A stretch of 11,423 bases of DNA from Methanomethylovorans sp. PtaU1.Bin073 (GCA_002067265.1 MVQW01000074.1:1-11423), one strand, 5' to 3'. Counted from the first letter of the stretch, positions 1 through 8,528 are shown. Notes: generated by a model from the sequence alone, not told the origin. Made by a program: numbers and translations.

Positions 1-596
1 ATAAATACAGTTGGGTCACCAAATGCGGACTTTGCAACAGACTGAATAGAAACGATAGCATTTGCAAATTCCTCTCTGGAATGAACTATTTTCATTCCAA
101 TGCCTCCCCCACCTGCAGATGCCTTAATTATAACAGGATAACCAATATCTTCTGCAACCTCTGCCGCCTCGTCCAGATCAGATATAGCATTTTCCGTACC
201 AGGAACTACAGGGACTCCTGCTTTGCTCATAGTCTTACGGGCTTCTATCTTACTACCCATCTTTTTGATGACATTGGCCGGGGGGCCTATGAAAACAACT
301 CCTGCTTCCTCACATTTGGATGCAAATACAGGATTCTCAGAGAGGAAACCATAGCCAGGATGGATAGCCTCGGAACCTGTCTTTTCAGCCACATCAAGTA
401 TTTTCTCCATATTGAGATAACTCTGACTGGAAGGTGCAGGGCCTATAAGATATGCTTCATCAGCATACTTTGCAAAGAGGGCATTCTTATCAGCTTCAGA
501 ATATACAGCAACCGTCTTCACGCCCAGTTCTCTGCAGGCGCGCATTGCCCTAATGGCTATTTCACCCCTATTTGCAATGAGTACTTTATTGAACAT
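1..596 (-). CDS. pycA: Pyruvate carboxylase subunit A, biotin carboxylase (partial, 3' end outside window)
   Basis: This is the biotin carboxylase half of the archaeal two-subunit pyruvate carboxylase. It uses ATP and bicarbonate to carboxylate the biotin carried on PycB. The first 198 codons are present; the gene runs off the left edge, so roughly 300 C-terminal residues are missing. The N-terminus [16 protein letters not shown] is the canonical biotin carboxylase start. [10 protein letters not shown] lies at residues 79-88. The glycine-rich ATP-grasp loop [11 protein letters not shown] is at 158-168, and K116 and K158 match the ATP-binding lysines of the E. coli enzyme. The start is well supported: a TGAGGAG ribosome site overlaps the pycB stop codon and sits 5 nt before the ATG. 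It is co-transcribed behind pycB with a 9-nt gap, so translational coupling is likely. The same fold occurs in acetyl-CoA and propionyl-CoA carboxylases; the adjacent PycB-type carboxyltransferase decides for pyruvate carboxylase. Confidence 0.93.
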   Translation of the reverse strand, partial: MFNKVLIANRGEIAIRAMRACRELGVKTVAVYSEADKNALFAKYADEAYLIGPAPSSQSYLNMEKILDVAEKTGSEAIHPGYGFLSENPVFASKCEEAGVVFIGPPANVIKKMGSKIEARKTMSKAGVPVVPGTENAISDLDEAAEVAEDIGYPVIIKASAGGGGIGMKIVHSREEFANAIVSIQSVAKSAFGDPTVF

Positions 597-605
597 GAAA
601 ACTCC

Positions 606-2333
606 TCATTCGATAGACATCAATACATCTCCGGAAGAGACTGAATCCCCCTCACCGAAGAAGATCTGTTTTACGATTCCACTGTGAGGTGCATGTATCG
701 CATTTTCCATCTTCATGGCTTCTATGACACATATGGTATCCCCTTCCTCTACAGAATCCCCTACACAAACCTTAATAGATAATACCATACCCTGCATATG
801 ACTAGTAACTGCACCTGGCACGGATTTTGCGGAAGGTTTCTCAGACTCTTCTGTAACATCCAGGGACCCATCTATGGGATGGACCTTCACATTAAATACA
901 TCCCCATCTATTTCTACCTTAAATTCAGTAGGGATATTTTGAGAACAGGGAACTGCACATGGATGAGTTTCTGTTCTAACAGGTACGAGTTCTTCTTCCT
1001 TTGTTTCACCCCTCAAAAACGCAGGTGCTATAGCAGGATATAAGATATAAGTAAGAACATCCTCTTCCTTCTTAACCAGTCCAAGTTTCTCAGCCTGAGC
1101 TTTCATCTTTTCATACTCAGGTTCAAGCAGGTCAGCCGGACGACAGGTAATGGGTTCTTCGTCTTGTATAAGCTTTACCATAATGTCCGAATCGATCTTC
1201 TGAGGAGGTCTGCCATACAGCCCACGTGCGTAGTCCTTAACCTCTTTTGGAATCACTTTGTAACGTTCACCCATCAGCACATTAAGCACTGCCTGAGTGC
1301 CGACTATCTGACTTGTAGGAGTTACAAGAGGAGGATAACCCAGTTCTGCACGAACCCGTGGTACTTCCTTGAGCACATCATTGTACTTGTCCAGAGCATT
1401 CTGTTCCTTCAACTGAGATACAAAGTTAGAAAGCATCCCACCTGGTATCTGGTATATCAGCACATTGGTATCAATTTGTTCTGATATTGGATTAAGGACA
1501 CATCTCAATTCATCCTTTATTTCCTTGAAATATTCCGCTATCTCTGCTATTAGTTCTATATCAAGACCTGTAGCACGATCTGTTTCTGCCAGAGCAGCCA
1601 CAATGGACTCAGTAGGTGGCTGTGAGGTTCCCCATGCAAGAGGAGAAACAGCTGTATCCAGAATATCCACACCAGCTCTGCATGCTGCCATATAGCTCAT
1701 GGGAGCCATACCGGAAGTACAGTGGGAATGGAGATCTAATGGCAAGTTTACTTCTTTTTTGATAGCCTTTACGAGTTCATAGGCCTGGTGAGGAGAAATC
1801 AAACCTGCCATATCCTTAATGCACAATGAATCACAATCATGCTCAGCAAGATCTCTTGCAAATTCTACATATTTTTCTATTGTATGGACCGGGCTTGTAG
1901 TATAACATATAGTACCCTGAACATGTGCACCTTGCTTCTTAGCTACTGATATAGCTTTTTCCATATTGCGGATATCGTTGACAGCATCAAATATTCTGAA
2001 AATATCGATACCATTTTCATAGGACTTTTGTACGAACTTTTCAACAACATCATCCGAATAATGTCTGTAGCCCACAAGATTCTGTCCCCGAAGCAACATC
2101 TGAGCATAGGTATTATGCATTTCCTTTTTGAGTGCCCTCAGCCTATCCCACGGATCTTCGTTCAGGTATCGGATACAGGTATCAAATGTTGCACCTCCCC
2201 ACATCTCAAGGGAGTAGTAACCCACCTGATCCAACTTCTCCATAATAGGAAGCATATTGCGGGTGCGCATACGGGTAGCGATGAGCGATTGGTGTGCATC
2301 TCGCAGGACAGTCTCTGTTATTTTTACTTTCAT
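606..2333 (-). CDS. pycB: Pyruvate carboxylase subunit B (carboxyltransferase plus biotin carrier)
   Basis: PycB transfers the carboxyl group from biotin to pyruvate, giving oxaloacetate for the partial TCA cycle and for aspartate and glutamate synthesis. The 575-residue protein starts with a DRE-TIM metallolyase barrel. RDAHQS at 11-16 holds a metal-ligand Asp, KDMAG has the catalytic lysine (K173) that is carbamylated in the family, and HSH at 202-204 supplies the two metal-binding histidines. A conserved carboxylase linker region follows, then a biotinyl domain from about residue 505. The biotin attachment motif EAMKMEN carries K541, 34 residues from the C-terminus, the usual spacing. I chose the ATG at 2333 because GAGGTG lies 4 nt upstream; an in-frame ATG at 2351 adds six residues (MSQRCH) that do not fit the family and would overlap that ribosome site. 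The gene is first in the pycB-pycA operon. Oxaloacetate decarboxylase alpha subunits are related, but no membrane subunits are nearby and a biotin carboxylase follows. Confidence 0.95.
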   Translation of the reverse strand: MKVKITETVLRDAHQSLIATRMRTRNMLPIMEKLDQVGYYSLEMWGGATFDTCIRYLNEDPWDRLRALKKEMHNTYAQMLLRGQNLVGYRHYSDDVVEKFVQKSYENGIDIFRIFDAVNDIRNMEKAISVAKKQGAHVQGTICYTTSPVHTIEKYVEFARDLAEHDCDSLCIKDMAGLISPHQAYELVKAIKKEVNLPLDLHSHCTSGMAPMSYMAACRAGVDILDTAVSPLAWGTSQPPTESIVAALAETDRATGLDIELIAEIAEYFKEIKDELRCVLNPISEQIDTNVLIYQIPGGMLSNFVSQLKEQNALDKYNDVLKEVPRVRAELGYPPLVTPTSQIVGTQAVLNVLMGERYKVIPKEVKDYARGLYGRPPQKIDSDIMVKLIQDEEPITCRPADLLEPEYEKMKAQAEKLGLVKKEEDVLTYILYPAIAPAFLRGETKEEELVPVRTETHPCAVPCSQNIPTEFKVEIDGDVFNVKVHPIDGSLDVTEESEKPSAKSVPGAVTSHMQGMVLSIKVCVGDSVEEGDTICVIEAMKMENAIHAPHSGIVKQIFFGEGDSVSSGDVLMSIE

Positions 2334-2366
2334 GTGACACCTCTGGGACATAAGTAAACTAAATCT

Positions 2367-2376
2367 GATAAATATG
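2367..2376 (-). promoter_or_regulatory. Candidate TATA box for pycBA
   Basis: On the minus strand the sequence reads CATATTTATC. Archaeal transcription starts about 25 nt downstream of the TATA centre, which would put the start near 2346. The leader would be about 12 nt and would still contain the GAGGTG ribosome site. A second candidate, AAATATGA on the minus strand near 2433-2440, would give a leader of about 75 nt. This is by eye only. Confidence 0.3.
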
Positions 2377-2670
2377 ATGAGCGATATTCATGTGTAGCTC
2401 AAGCTAAAATTGTACTTAATACTTCATGGTATCATATTTAGTTTCTGGTTCTCTAGCTTCAATATTGCTGTTACGTGAACGAAAAAGGCGTTATTATGCA
2501 TTTGGAATCGTTTTTACTGTAATTGAGAAACTGACATTTCAAACTAAATATCAAACTTAGAATCAGTCTCGAAAACACTTAAATTGATTTTTATTCACAT
2601 TCAAAGTAAAGACATTCTTTTTGATTTGTGCTATTTCTGAGGATTAATCATTAGCATTTCTATACACGCT

Positions 2671-2683
2671 ATATTTATATATT
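2671..2683 (+). promoter_or_regulatory. Candidate TATA box for the chemoreceptor-cheW operon
   Basis: The sequence ATATTTATATATT is the strongest TATA-like element upstream of the receptor. A start about 25 nt downstream (near 2703) gives a leader of about 60 nt. Copy 4 of the AAACTAAAT motif (2707-2715) would then overlap the start-site area. A second AT-rich element at about 2711-2725 could serve instead with a shorter leader. Confidence 0.35.
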
Positions 2684-2765
2684 CAAAGATTGTTTTTTGT
2701 TTATCTATTTAGTTTAATATAATTTAACTGTTTGAAAAATAAAGCGAATGTTGAGTTGATATAGA

Positions 2766-5700
2766 ATGTTCGATGATGTCTCAAAAATGTGGAAATCTGC
2801 AGCCGATAAAGACTGGAAAATGATTGACGAAATATCTAGCGTAGTAGAACACGCTAACAATGGAGACCTAACGGTAAGAATTGACTCCAAAAAGGACCCA
2901 AAACACGAAGAACTTGCAGCTTCCATCAATAAAATGATGTGCGAGATGTTCAAGCGCACGAACATCCTGGACAATGTTCCGATGCCTATTGTAAGCATGG
3001 ACAAAGACTTCAATATAATTTATATTAATAAAGCTGCAGCTAACTTCACCGGCCAAACTGTGGACAAATGTCATGGAAAAAAATGTTTTGAACTGTTCAA
3101 GACAGGCCATTGCAACACTGAAAAATGCAAATCTGCTATAGCAATGAAAAATGGTGAAACCATTACAGGCGAGACAATTGCTAAAGGAGGCTCAAATAAT
3201 TGTGCGATCCGTTACACAGCCGCTCCTATAAAAGATGCCTCCGGAGAAATTGTAGGTGCTGTTGAGTTCATCTCCGATATGAGCAAAGAGATGGAAATCA
3301 CAAACAAAATAGTAGATATGTCGAATTCCATTGTTAATGGTCAACTGGATGCCAGGATCGATACAACTGGCTATTCCGGCAACTATCTGAAGATAGTAGA
3401 GGGCATGAATGAATGCATGAACTCTATAGTTGACCCCTTCCAGGCAGCAATGAAATACATGAACAGGGTCTCTCATGGAGATATACCACCAACAATCACA
3501 AAGGAGTATAAAGGCGCCTATGGAGATATGAAGAATAACCTCAACAACTGCGTAGCTGCGATTAATAATCTCCTTGAAGATACACACAAAATTGCTCAGG
3601 CAGGAATTGCAGGTGATCTAAAGGTACGAGCAGATGAATCAAAGCATGAAGGAAAATATAAAGTAATCATTTCATCATTGAACCAGACACTTGATGCCGT
3701 TGCAGGACCTATGCAGGAGAGCACCGATGTGCTAAAGAAACTGGCTGTCAATGACCACAGTGCAACTATGGCTGACAATAAATACCAAGGCATATTTGCG
3801 GAAAATGCTGCTGCAGTTAACGAGACACGTGCCCGTCTTACGAATATCACCCGTACTTTTGAGTTCATGGCAAGAGGTGATTTCAGTGACCTTGAGCGTT
3901 ATAAGAAAGCAGGCAAGAGATCTGCTAATGATGAATTATTGCCAAATACCATAAGATTGATGGAAAATGTGCTTGCCCTTACAGATGAATTCCTTGCATT
4001 AGGCAAAGCTACAGAGGAAGGCAAACTCGATCATAGGGTTGATGTTAGCAAATTCAAGGGTAAGTTCGAAGAAGCTGTCAAAGCTGTAAACTATTCAATG
4101 GATGCACTTGTTGATCCCCTCAATGTCGCTGCTGATAAGGTTGCCACTATCTCAAGAGGAGAAATACCAGAAAAGATCAAGGATGACTACAAAGGCGACT
4201 TTAACGAAATCAAAAATAACATTAACGCATGCATTGATGGCCTTGGCGGACTTGTAGAAAGCAACAAGGTCATGCAAACTCTGGCATTGAATGATTGTAC
4301 AATAAAAGTGGAAGGCCATTACCAGGGAGTATTTGCAGATGTTGCAAAGGCTACAAATGAGCTTAGACAGAAAATAATCAATGTGCAGAACGCCTTTATC
4401 AATGTGGCAGCAGGTGACCTGCATGAAATGGAACATTACAAGAAAGTAGGCAGGCTTTCACCGAATGACCAGTTGATCCCAGCTTGTATCAAGATGATGG
4501 AAAACATACAGAGACTTGTCGATGATTCTCTTATGCTCTCAAAGGCTGCAACAGAAGGCAACTTTGCCACTAGGGCAGATGTGACCAAACACCAGGGCAA
4601 ATACAGAGAAATAGTAGAAGGAGTAAACGAAACGCTTGATACTGTAGTGGATAAGACAGATTGGTACGAAGCTATAATAGATGCAGTACCGTTCCCAATT
4701 CATGTAATTGACAACGACATGAACTGGGTGTTCCTGAACAAAGCATTTGAGAAACTAATGACAGACGCAGGCACTGTTAGAGATAGAAGCGAAGCAAAAG
4801 GAATGCCTTGTAGCTCAGCAAATGCAAATATCTGTAACAAGGAAGGCTGCGGCATAAAACAACTGCATAAGGGCGTAAACCAGAGCTACTTCGATTGGTG
4901 TGGATTGAGATGTAAACAGGATACAGCTTATCTGAAGAACAGAAGAGGCGAAAAGATAGGGTATGTTGAAACTGTAACAGATCTCACAGCGATATTAGAA
5001 AACAGAGACTATACTAACGTGGAAGTAGACCGCTTATCAGCAAACCTTGACTTGCTGGCAAGAGGAAACCTTGAAATGGATATGAACATTGCCGAAGCCA
5101 ACGAGTATACAAAAGAGACAAAGGCAAACTTTGTAAAAATCAATGATAACCTGGCAAAGGTAAAATCAGCAGTAGGGGCAATGATTACCGATGCAAATAT
5201 GCTCTCAAAGGCTGCTGTCGAAGGAAAGTTGGCAACAAGAGCAGATGCCTCAAAGCATCAGGGAGAATATAGAGCTATAGTAAAAGGTGTCAACGATACA
5301 CTGGATGCGGTCATAGAACCTCTCAATGCAGCAGCAAAGGTTGTAGATTCCTATGCAGCCGGTGATCTGTCTGCAAGAATGGATATTGAAGTCCAGGGTG
5401 ATTTCAGGAAACTGGCTGACACTCTTAACGAGTTTGGTGACAGCATACAGGCTCTGATCAATGATTCAAGCGAAGTGTTGAGTGCAATAGCTAACAATGA
5501 CCTATCACGTAAAGCAGAGGTCGAGGGTGTTGGAGACTTTAAGAACATCAGCGATGGTATAGAGAACTGTAGGCTTTCACTTAATGAAATAGTAGCACTT
5601 GTTAGCGAAGGTGGAAGTAATGTATCTGCGACAGCAGAATCCATGTCTGCTTCCACTGAACAGATGACAGCCGCATCAAACCAGATAGCTGAAACTGTGG

Positions 5701-6659
5701 GTGAAATCTCGAAGGGAGCTCAGGACCAGGCAACCAAGACGAACGATGTATCAAGGGCAATGGTTGATATGACCAAGACCGTTCAGGAAGTCGCATCCAA
5801 CTCCCAGAAAGCTGCAGAGACAGCTGCTCAGTCCAATGAGATGATCAAGGTAATGCGCAAATCGGCCGGGGAACTCATTGTGAAGATGGGAGCCATTCAA
5901 AAGGCTGAGGCTGAAGCTGGAAATGTGATCAAGGATCTGGACAAGAAATCAAGCCAGATAAGCGAAATAGTCAGTCTGATCACAAGCATTGCAGACCAGA
6001 CAAACCTGCTTGCTCTGAACGCTGCCATAGAAGCAGCACGTGCAGGCGAGCATGGCCGCGGTTTCGCAGTAGTTGCAGATGAAGTCCGCAAGCTGGCTGA
6101 AGATTCAGGTAACGCTGCAAAGCAGATCGCAGGCCTTATCCATGATATCCAGGAAGGCACAAGCAATGCAGTTACCTCCATCAACAGAAGCTCTGAAGAG
6201 GTCGCCCAGGGTTCTGCAGCTATGAACGAAGCTACAGCAAGTATGGAAAAAGTTGTCGAGGGAGGAAACCAGATAGCTTTGATGGTGCAGGAGATTGCAG
6301 CAGCGGCACAGGAACAATCTGCATCTATTGAAGAAATCACAGCCTCTATAGAAGAAGTGTCAACTATTTCTGAAGAATCAGCAGCAGGAACCGAAGAGGC
6401 ATCAGCAGCAGTTGAGGAACAGACTGCAGGTATGCAGGAACTTGCGAAATCAGCAGAGCAGTTGGCATTAGTGGCAAACAACATGATGTCTGTAGTAAAG
6501 AAGTTCGTTCTGGACAATGACATTGATTCCGAAACCAGAAATAAGTCCAGGAAAGGAGAAGAGATTTCCGGGAACACTGCTCACAGAAAGAACATCGGAT
6601 CTGCACACAAGAAACAGGTACTTTGTGGCTCCGGTAGCTCTCGGTCTGCTAACATCTAA
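2766..6659 (+). CDS. Soluble methyl-accepting chemotaxis protein with two Cys-rich PAS domains and a poly-HAMP array
   Basis: A 1297-residue chemoreceptor that should signal through CheW to a CheA kinase. No hydrophobic membrane segment or signal peptide is visible, so it is predicted cytoplasmic. Order: HAMP-like unit (about 33-57); PAS 1 (about 65-175) with C102, C107, C116, C121 and C146; a chain of HAMP-like units starting near 192, 238, 283, 329, 371, 419, 465, 509, 550 and 598; PAS 2 (about 634-745) with C682, C690, C695, C712 and C716; four more HAMP-like units near 767, 820, 866 and 911; then the coiled-coil signalling domain (about 950-1245). The signalling hairpin tip is unmistakable at 1078-1095 ([18 protein letters not shown]). 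Glu-rich stretches near 1189-1217 are likely methylation sites. A basic 48-residue tail follows, with no CheR-docking pentapeptide of the NWETF type. An in-frame TGA just upstream (2757) restricts the start to 2766 or a Met codon at 2787; the ribosome site is weak. The ligand is unknown; the cysteines suggest redox, metal or cofactor sensing (inference). Confidence 0.93.
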   Translation: MFDDVSKMWKSAADKDWKMIDEISSVVEHANNGDLTVRIDSKKDPKHEELAASINKMMCEMFKRTNILDNVPMPIVSMDKDFNIIYINKAAANFTGQTVDKCHGKKCFELFKTGHCNTEKCKSAIAMKNGETITGETIAKGGSNNCAIRYTAAPIKDASGEIVGAVEFISDMSKEMEITNKIVDMSNSIVNGQLDARIDTTGYSGNYLKIVEGMNECMNSIVDPFQAAMKYMNRVSHGDIPPTITKEYKGAYGDMKNNLNNCVAAINNLLEDTHKIAQAGIAGDLKVRADESKHEGKYKVIISSLNQTLDAVAGPMQESTDVLKKLAVNDHSATMADNKYQGIFAENAAAVNETRARLTNITRTFEFMARGDFSDLERYKKAGKRSANDELLPNTIRLMENVLALTDEFLALGKATEEGKLDHRVDVSKFKGKFEEAVKAVNYSMDALVDPLNVAADKVATISRGEIPEKIKDDYKGDFNEIKNNINACIDGLGGLVESNKVMQTLALNDCTIKVEGHYQGVFADVAKATNELRQKIINVQNAFINVAAGDLHEMEHYKKVGRLSPNDQLIPACIKMMENIQRLVDDSLMLSKAATEGNFATRADVTKHQGKYREIVEGVNETLDTVVDKTDWYEAIIDAVPFPIHVIDNDMNWVFLNKAFEKLMTDAGTVRDRSEAKGMPCSSANANICNKEGCGIKQLHKGVNQSYFDWCGLRCKQDTAYLKNRRGEKIGYVETVTDLTAILENRDYTNVEVDRLSANLDLLARGNLEMDMNIAEANEYTKETKANFVKINDNLAKVKSAVGAMITDANMLSKAAVEGKLATRADASKHQGEYRAIVKGVNDTLDAVIEPLNAAAKVVDSYAAGDLSARMDIEVQGDFRKLADTLNEFGDSIQALINDSSEVLSAIANNDLSRKAEVEGVGDFKNISDGIENCRLSLNEIVALVSEGGSNVSATAESMSASTEQMTAASNQIAETVGEISKGAQDQATKTNDVSRAMVDMTKTVQEVASNSQKAAETAAQSNEMIKVMRKSAGELIVKMGAIQKAEAEAGNVIKDLDKKSSQISEIVSLITSIADQTNLLALNAAIEAARAGEHGRGFAVVADEVRKLAEDSGNAAKQIAGLIHDIQEGTSNAVTSINRSSEEVAQGSAAMNEATASMEKVVEGGNQIALMVQEIAAAAQEQSASIEEITASIEEVSTISEESAAGTEEASAAVEEQTAGMQELAKSAEQLALVANNMMSVVKKFVLDNDIDSETRNKSRKGEEISGNTAHRKNIGSAHKKQVLCGSGSSRSANI

Positions 6660-6676
6660 AATTGAGGAGATAAAGA

Positions 6677-7177
6677 ATGAACACTCTCATGCAAAAGACA
6701 CAAACGGTCAAAAAAGCTGACAGCGACCTGCTCCAGCTTGTGATATTCCAGCTAGGAGGTGAAGAGTTTGGAGTAGATATTATGGCAGTACAGGAGATCA
6801 TAAAAATGCCTGAGATAACAGCCATACCCCAGGCTCCTGAATACGTAGCTGGTGTAATCAATCTTAGGGGAAAGATCATAGTTGTGGTCAGCCTGGGAAA
6901 GAAATTTGACATCCAGTCTTGCGATAAGAACGAGGAATACAAAGTCATTGTTGTGGAACTGGAAAACCAGGTTATAGGCATGATGGTGGATTCAGTAAGT
7001 GAAGTCCTGCGCATTCCTAGCTCCAGTGTAGACCCTGCACCTGATATAATAAAATCCGGTGTGTCCTCAAATTATATCCAAGGAGTTGGGAAGCTGGATG
7101 ACCGTCTCCTCATCCTGCTGGACCTGAGAAATGTCCTTTCCGACTATGAGACAGAAGAACTGACTCAATTCGTTTAA
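6677..7177 (+). CDS. cheW: Chemotaxis coupling protein CheW
   Basis: CheW bridges chemoreceptor signalling tips and the CheA histidine kinase in the cytoplasm. The 166-residue protein is close to the usual CheW length and consists of a single CheW-like SH3-type domain. Family marks are FQLGGEEFGVDI (24-35), the PEYVAGVINLRGKIIVVVSL stretch beginning at 54 with the conserved Arg (R64) of the NLRG motif, VDSVSEVLRI (104-113), and a C-terminal LLILLDL segment (144-150). The start is supported by GAGGAG 7 nt upstream. It follows the receptor stop codon by 17 nt, so the two are one operon and CheW is probably dedicated to this receptor. No cheA, cheY, cheR or cheB is in the window. A hairpin terminator follows directly. 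Confidence 0.96.
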   Translation: MNTLMQKTQTVKKADSDLLQLVIFQLGGEEFGVDIMAVQEIIKMPEITAIPQAPEYVAGVINLRGKIIVVVSLGKKFDIQSCDKNEEYKVIVVELENQVIGMMVDSVSEVLRIPSSSVDPAPDIIKSGVSSNYIQGVGKLDDRLLILLDLRNVLSDYETEELTQFV

Positions 7178-7179
7178 GT

Positions 7180-7215
7180 ATGACACGGGGTTTTATCCCT
7201 GTGTTGTCATTTTTT
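7180..7215 (+). terminator. Hairpin plus T-tract terminator after cheW
   Basis: Just after the cheW stop, ATGACACGGGG at 7180-7190 can pair with CCCTGTGTTGTCAT at 7197-7210 with a small bulge, around a loop of about six bases. A run of T follows at 7210-7215. This probably ends the receptor-cheW transcript and separates it from the next gene, which has its own AT-rich promoter region. Confidence 0.65.
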
Positions 7216-7240
7216 AAGTATCTGATTCTCATCAGTTTGT

Positions 7241-7256
7241 TTTTTTAATAAATACT
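7241..7256 (+). promoter_or_regulatory. Candidate TATA box for the CYTH-HD gene
   Basis: The stretch TTTTTTAATAAATACT lies 25-40 nt before the ATG at 7281. At the usual archaeal spacing, transcription would begin only a few nucleotides before the start codon. No Shine-Dalgarno sequence precedes the ATG, so the mRNA may be leaderless or nearly so. Confidence 0.35.
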
Positions 7257-7280
7257 AAGTACCAATAAACAGATTATTTT

Positions 7281-8528
7281 ATGGTACAAATGGAGATAGA
7301 AGCTAAATTCTCTGTTCCTGACAAAGAAGTGTTTGATCTTTTTCTAAATAACCCAACTATCGGTCAGTTCAAACTTGATATTCCAATCAAGAATGAATTT
7401 GAAGATAGATATCTGGATACATCAGACATGATAATCATGTCTGAAGGATATTATCTAAGGCGGAGAGAAAAGGGACAAAGTATTGTTTATACTCTCAAAT
7501 CCCTGGGAGGTGCCGGAAAAGATAGCATAAGGCGAAGAGAAGAGATGGAATGTACTCTTACCCATGATATGCCTCTTGAAAAGTGGGAAGAATCAGAGAT
7601 GAAAAACTTTCTTTCACAGATCGTGGGAAAAAACTCTCTAGTTCCATTGTTTAATGTAAGCCATTTGAGGAATAATAGGAAAATATTCGATATAGATACA
7701 GAGAAAGAGGTTGCTGAACTTAGCCTCGATGAAGTAGAGATCAGTGTTGCAGGGAAAGAGGAAGCATATAAGGAAATCGAGGTAGAGCTGTTACAAGATG
7801 TGGATCAGAAAGAACTGGAAACTCTTGTAATTTTATTTAAAGAAGAAGTTGGCCTCATTCCAGGCAGTCTTTCAAAGTTTGAACATGGTATCATGTTACT
7901 TAATGGAGCTGACAACGAGCTTGTAACCAAAAAAGAACCTGATACCACACCTATGCCCATACAAATCCTTTTTGAGAAGTACCATATAGAAAGGGAGCAT
8001 GCCCGGAAAGTAACGGAGAATGCGCTCAAACTTTTTGATGAACTCAAAGCTATACATGGTTTAGGGGATGAGTATCGGCGTGTAATATGGATATGTTCCC
8101 TAGTACATGATATAGGAATATATCAAGATATGCAGGACCATCATAAAACTGGCAGAGACATCCTGACGCATTCTCCACCTAGTGAGTTACCAGAGAAATT
8201 CTGGCCTTTTGCAGTGTGGACAACCTTTCTGCATAAGAAAAAAATAACTGCAAAAAAACTGGATAAATTAAGGTCTAAAACCTTTGGAAAACTGCCGGAA
8301 GAAATGCAAAAGAATGTTCTTAAAATAGCAGCTCTCATACGCATTGCAGATGGCATGGATTACAGTCGCATGCATTCCAATTTACATAAAATCTTTGTAA
8401 ACGATTACAATGTGACGATACTAATCAAAGGGCAAGGAGCCACTATTGATGCTGACAGAGCAGACACAAAAAGCGACCTATGGCGTTTGATCTTTGATCA
8501 GATGATAGACTTTAAAGCAGAAAGCTGA
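7281..8528 (+). CDS. CYTH domain fused to a Ppx/GppA-type HD domain (putative polyphosphate or triphosphate hydrolase)
   Basis: A 415-residue soluble fusion. Residues 1-210 form a CYTH (triphosphate tunnel metalloenzyme) domain. The signature EIEAK is at 5-9, followed by basic and acidic tunnel strands: DRYLDT (42-47), LRRRE (59-63), YTLKS (70-74), RREEME (85-90), ELSLDEVEI (146-154), EIEVEL (165-170) and SKFEHGI (198-204). Residues 225-415 resemble the C-terminal HD-like domain of exopolyphosphatase Ppx/GppA: HGLG (259-262), VHDIG (275-279), HHKTG (287-291), LIRIADGMD (352-360) and a final ADTKSDLW segment. The metal-binding pattern H240, H276-D277 and D357 appears intact. The N-terminal ASKHA phosphatase domain of Ppx is absent. 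CYTH enzymes cleave or form triphosphate and polyphosphate linkages, so a polyphosphate-related activity is likely; the exact substrate is inferred. An alternative start is the ATG at 7290 (MEIEAKF, a typical CYTH N-terminus). It ends 10 nt from the convergent PPK2 gene. Confidence 0.85.
   Translation: MVQMEIEAKFSVPDKEVFDLFLNNPTIGQFKLDIPIKNEFEDRYLDTSDMIIMSEGYYLRRREKGQSIVYTLKSLGGAGKDSIRRREEMECTLTHDMPLEKWEESEMKNFLSQIVGKNSLVPLFNVSHLRNNRKIFDIDTEKEVAELSLDEVEISVAGKEEAYKEIEVELLQDVDQKELETLVILFKEEVGLIPGSLSKFEHGIMLLNGADNELVTKKEPDTTPMPIQILFEKYHIEREHARKVTENALKLFDELKAIHGLGDEYRRVIWICSLVHDIGIYQDMQDHHKTGRDILTHSPPSELPEKFWPFAVWTTFLHKKKITAKKLDKLRSKTFGKLPEEMQKNVLKIAALIRIADGMDYSRMHSNLHKIFVNDYNVTILIKGQGATIDADRADTKSDLWRLIFDQMIDFKAES

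Larger units (their letters stand above)
2356..2715. repeat. Four dispersed copies of AAACTAAAT (candidate operator or promoter element)
   Basis: Exact copies lie at 2356-2364 (+), 2436-2444 (-), 2541-2549 (+) and 2707-2715 (-). Read in motif orientation, the bases that follow are CTGATA, ATGATA, ATCAAA and AGATAA, so similarity extends slightly past the core in copies 1 and 2. I noticed no further copies elsewhere in the window. The outermost copies lie close to the two start codons, where operators often sit. No regulator is identifiable, and a BRE/TATA-related origin is possible because the region is AT-rich. Confidence 0.4.
2334..2765. promoter_or_regulatory. Divergent intergenic region between pycB and the chemoreceptor gene
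   Basis: This 432-bp AT-rich stretch separates the divergently transcribed pycB (minus) and chemoreceptor (plus) genes. I see no credible coding frame or RNA gene in it. It holds candidate TATA boxes in both directions and four exact copies of the 9-mer AAACTAAAT: plus strand at 2356-2364 and 2541-2549, minus strand at 2436-2444 and 2707-2715. The middle part (about 2450-2660) shows no other recognisable signal. Confidence 0.6.

Noticed and set aside
81..644. A 187-codon plus-strand open frame opposite pycA
   Set aside because: The opposite strand encodes an unmistakable biotin carboxylase N-terminus; the plus-strand product shows no family features and spans the pycA-pycB junction.
2334..2351. 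Upstream ATG of pycB at 2351
   Set aside because: It would add MSQRCH and place the GAGGTG ribosome site inside the coding sequence; the ATG at 2333 has correct spacing and family-typical start MKVKITE.
2714..3013. A 99-codon minus-strand open frame covering the receptor start
   Set aside because: It overlaps the receptor N-terminus antisense, with no domain signal or ribosome site that I can recognise.
3069..3203. c-type haem attachment in PAS 1
   Set aside because: None of the cysteines forms CxxCH, and the protein has no signal peptide for export to where c-type haem is attached.
3339..4649. Possible CRISPR-like or DNA tandem repeat in the receptor gene
   Set aside because: The periodicity is in the protein (HAMP-like units with diverged codons); units are unequal in length and there are no identical DNA repeats with spacers.
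5897..6577. A 226-codon open frame on the minus strand opposite the receptor signalling domain
   Set aside because: It is rich in Ser and Ala as expected from the antisense of a Glu/Ala-rich coiled coil, has no recognisable domain, and the plus-strand frame encodes a textbook MCP domain.
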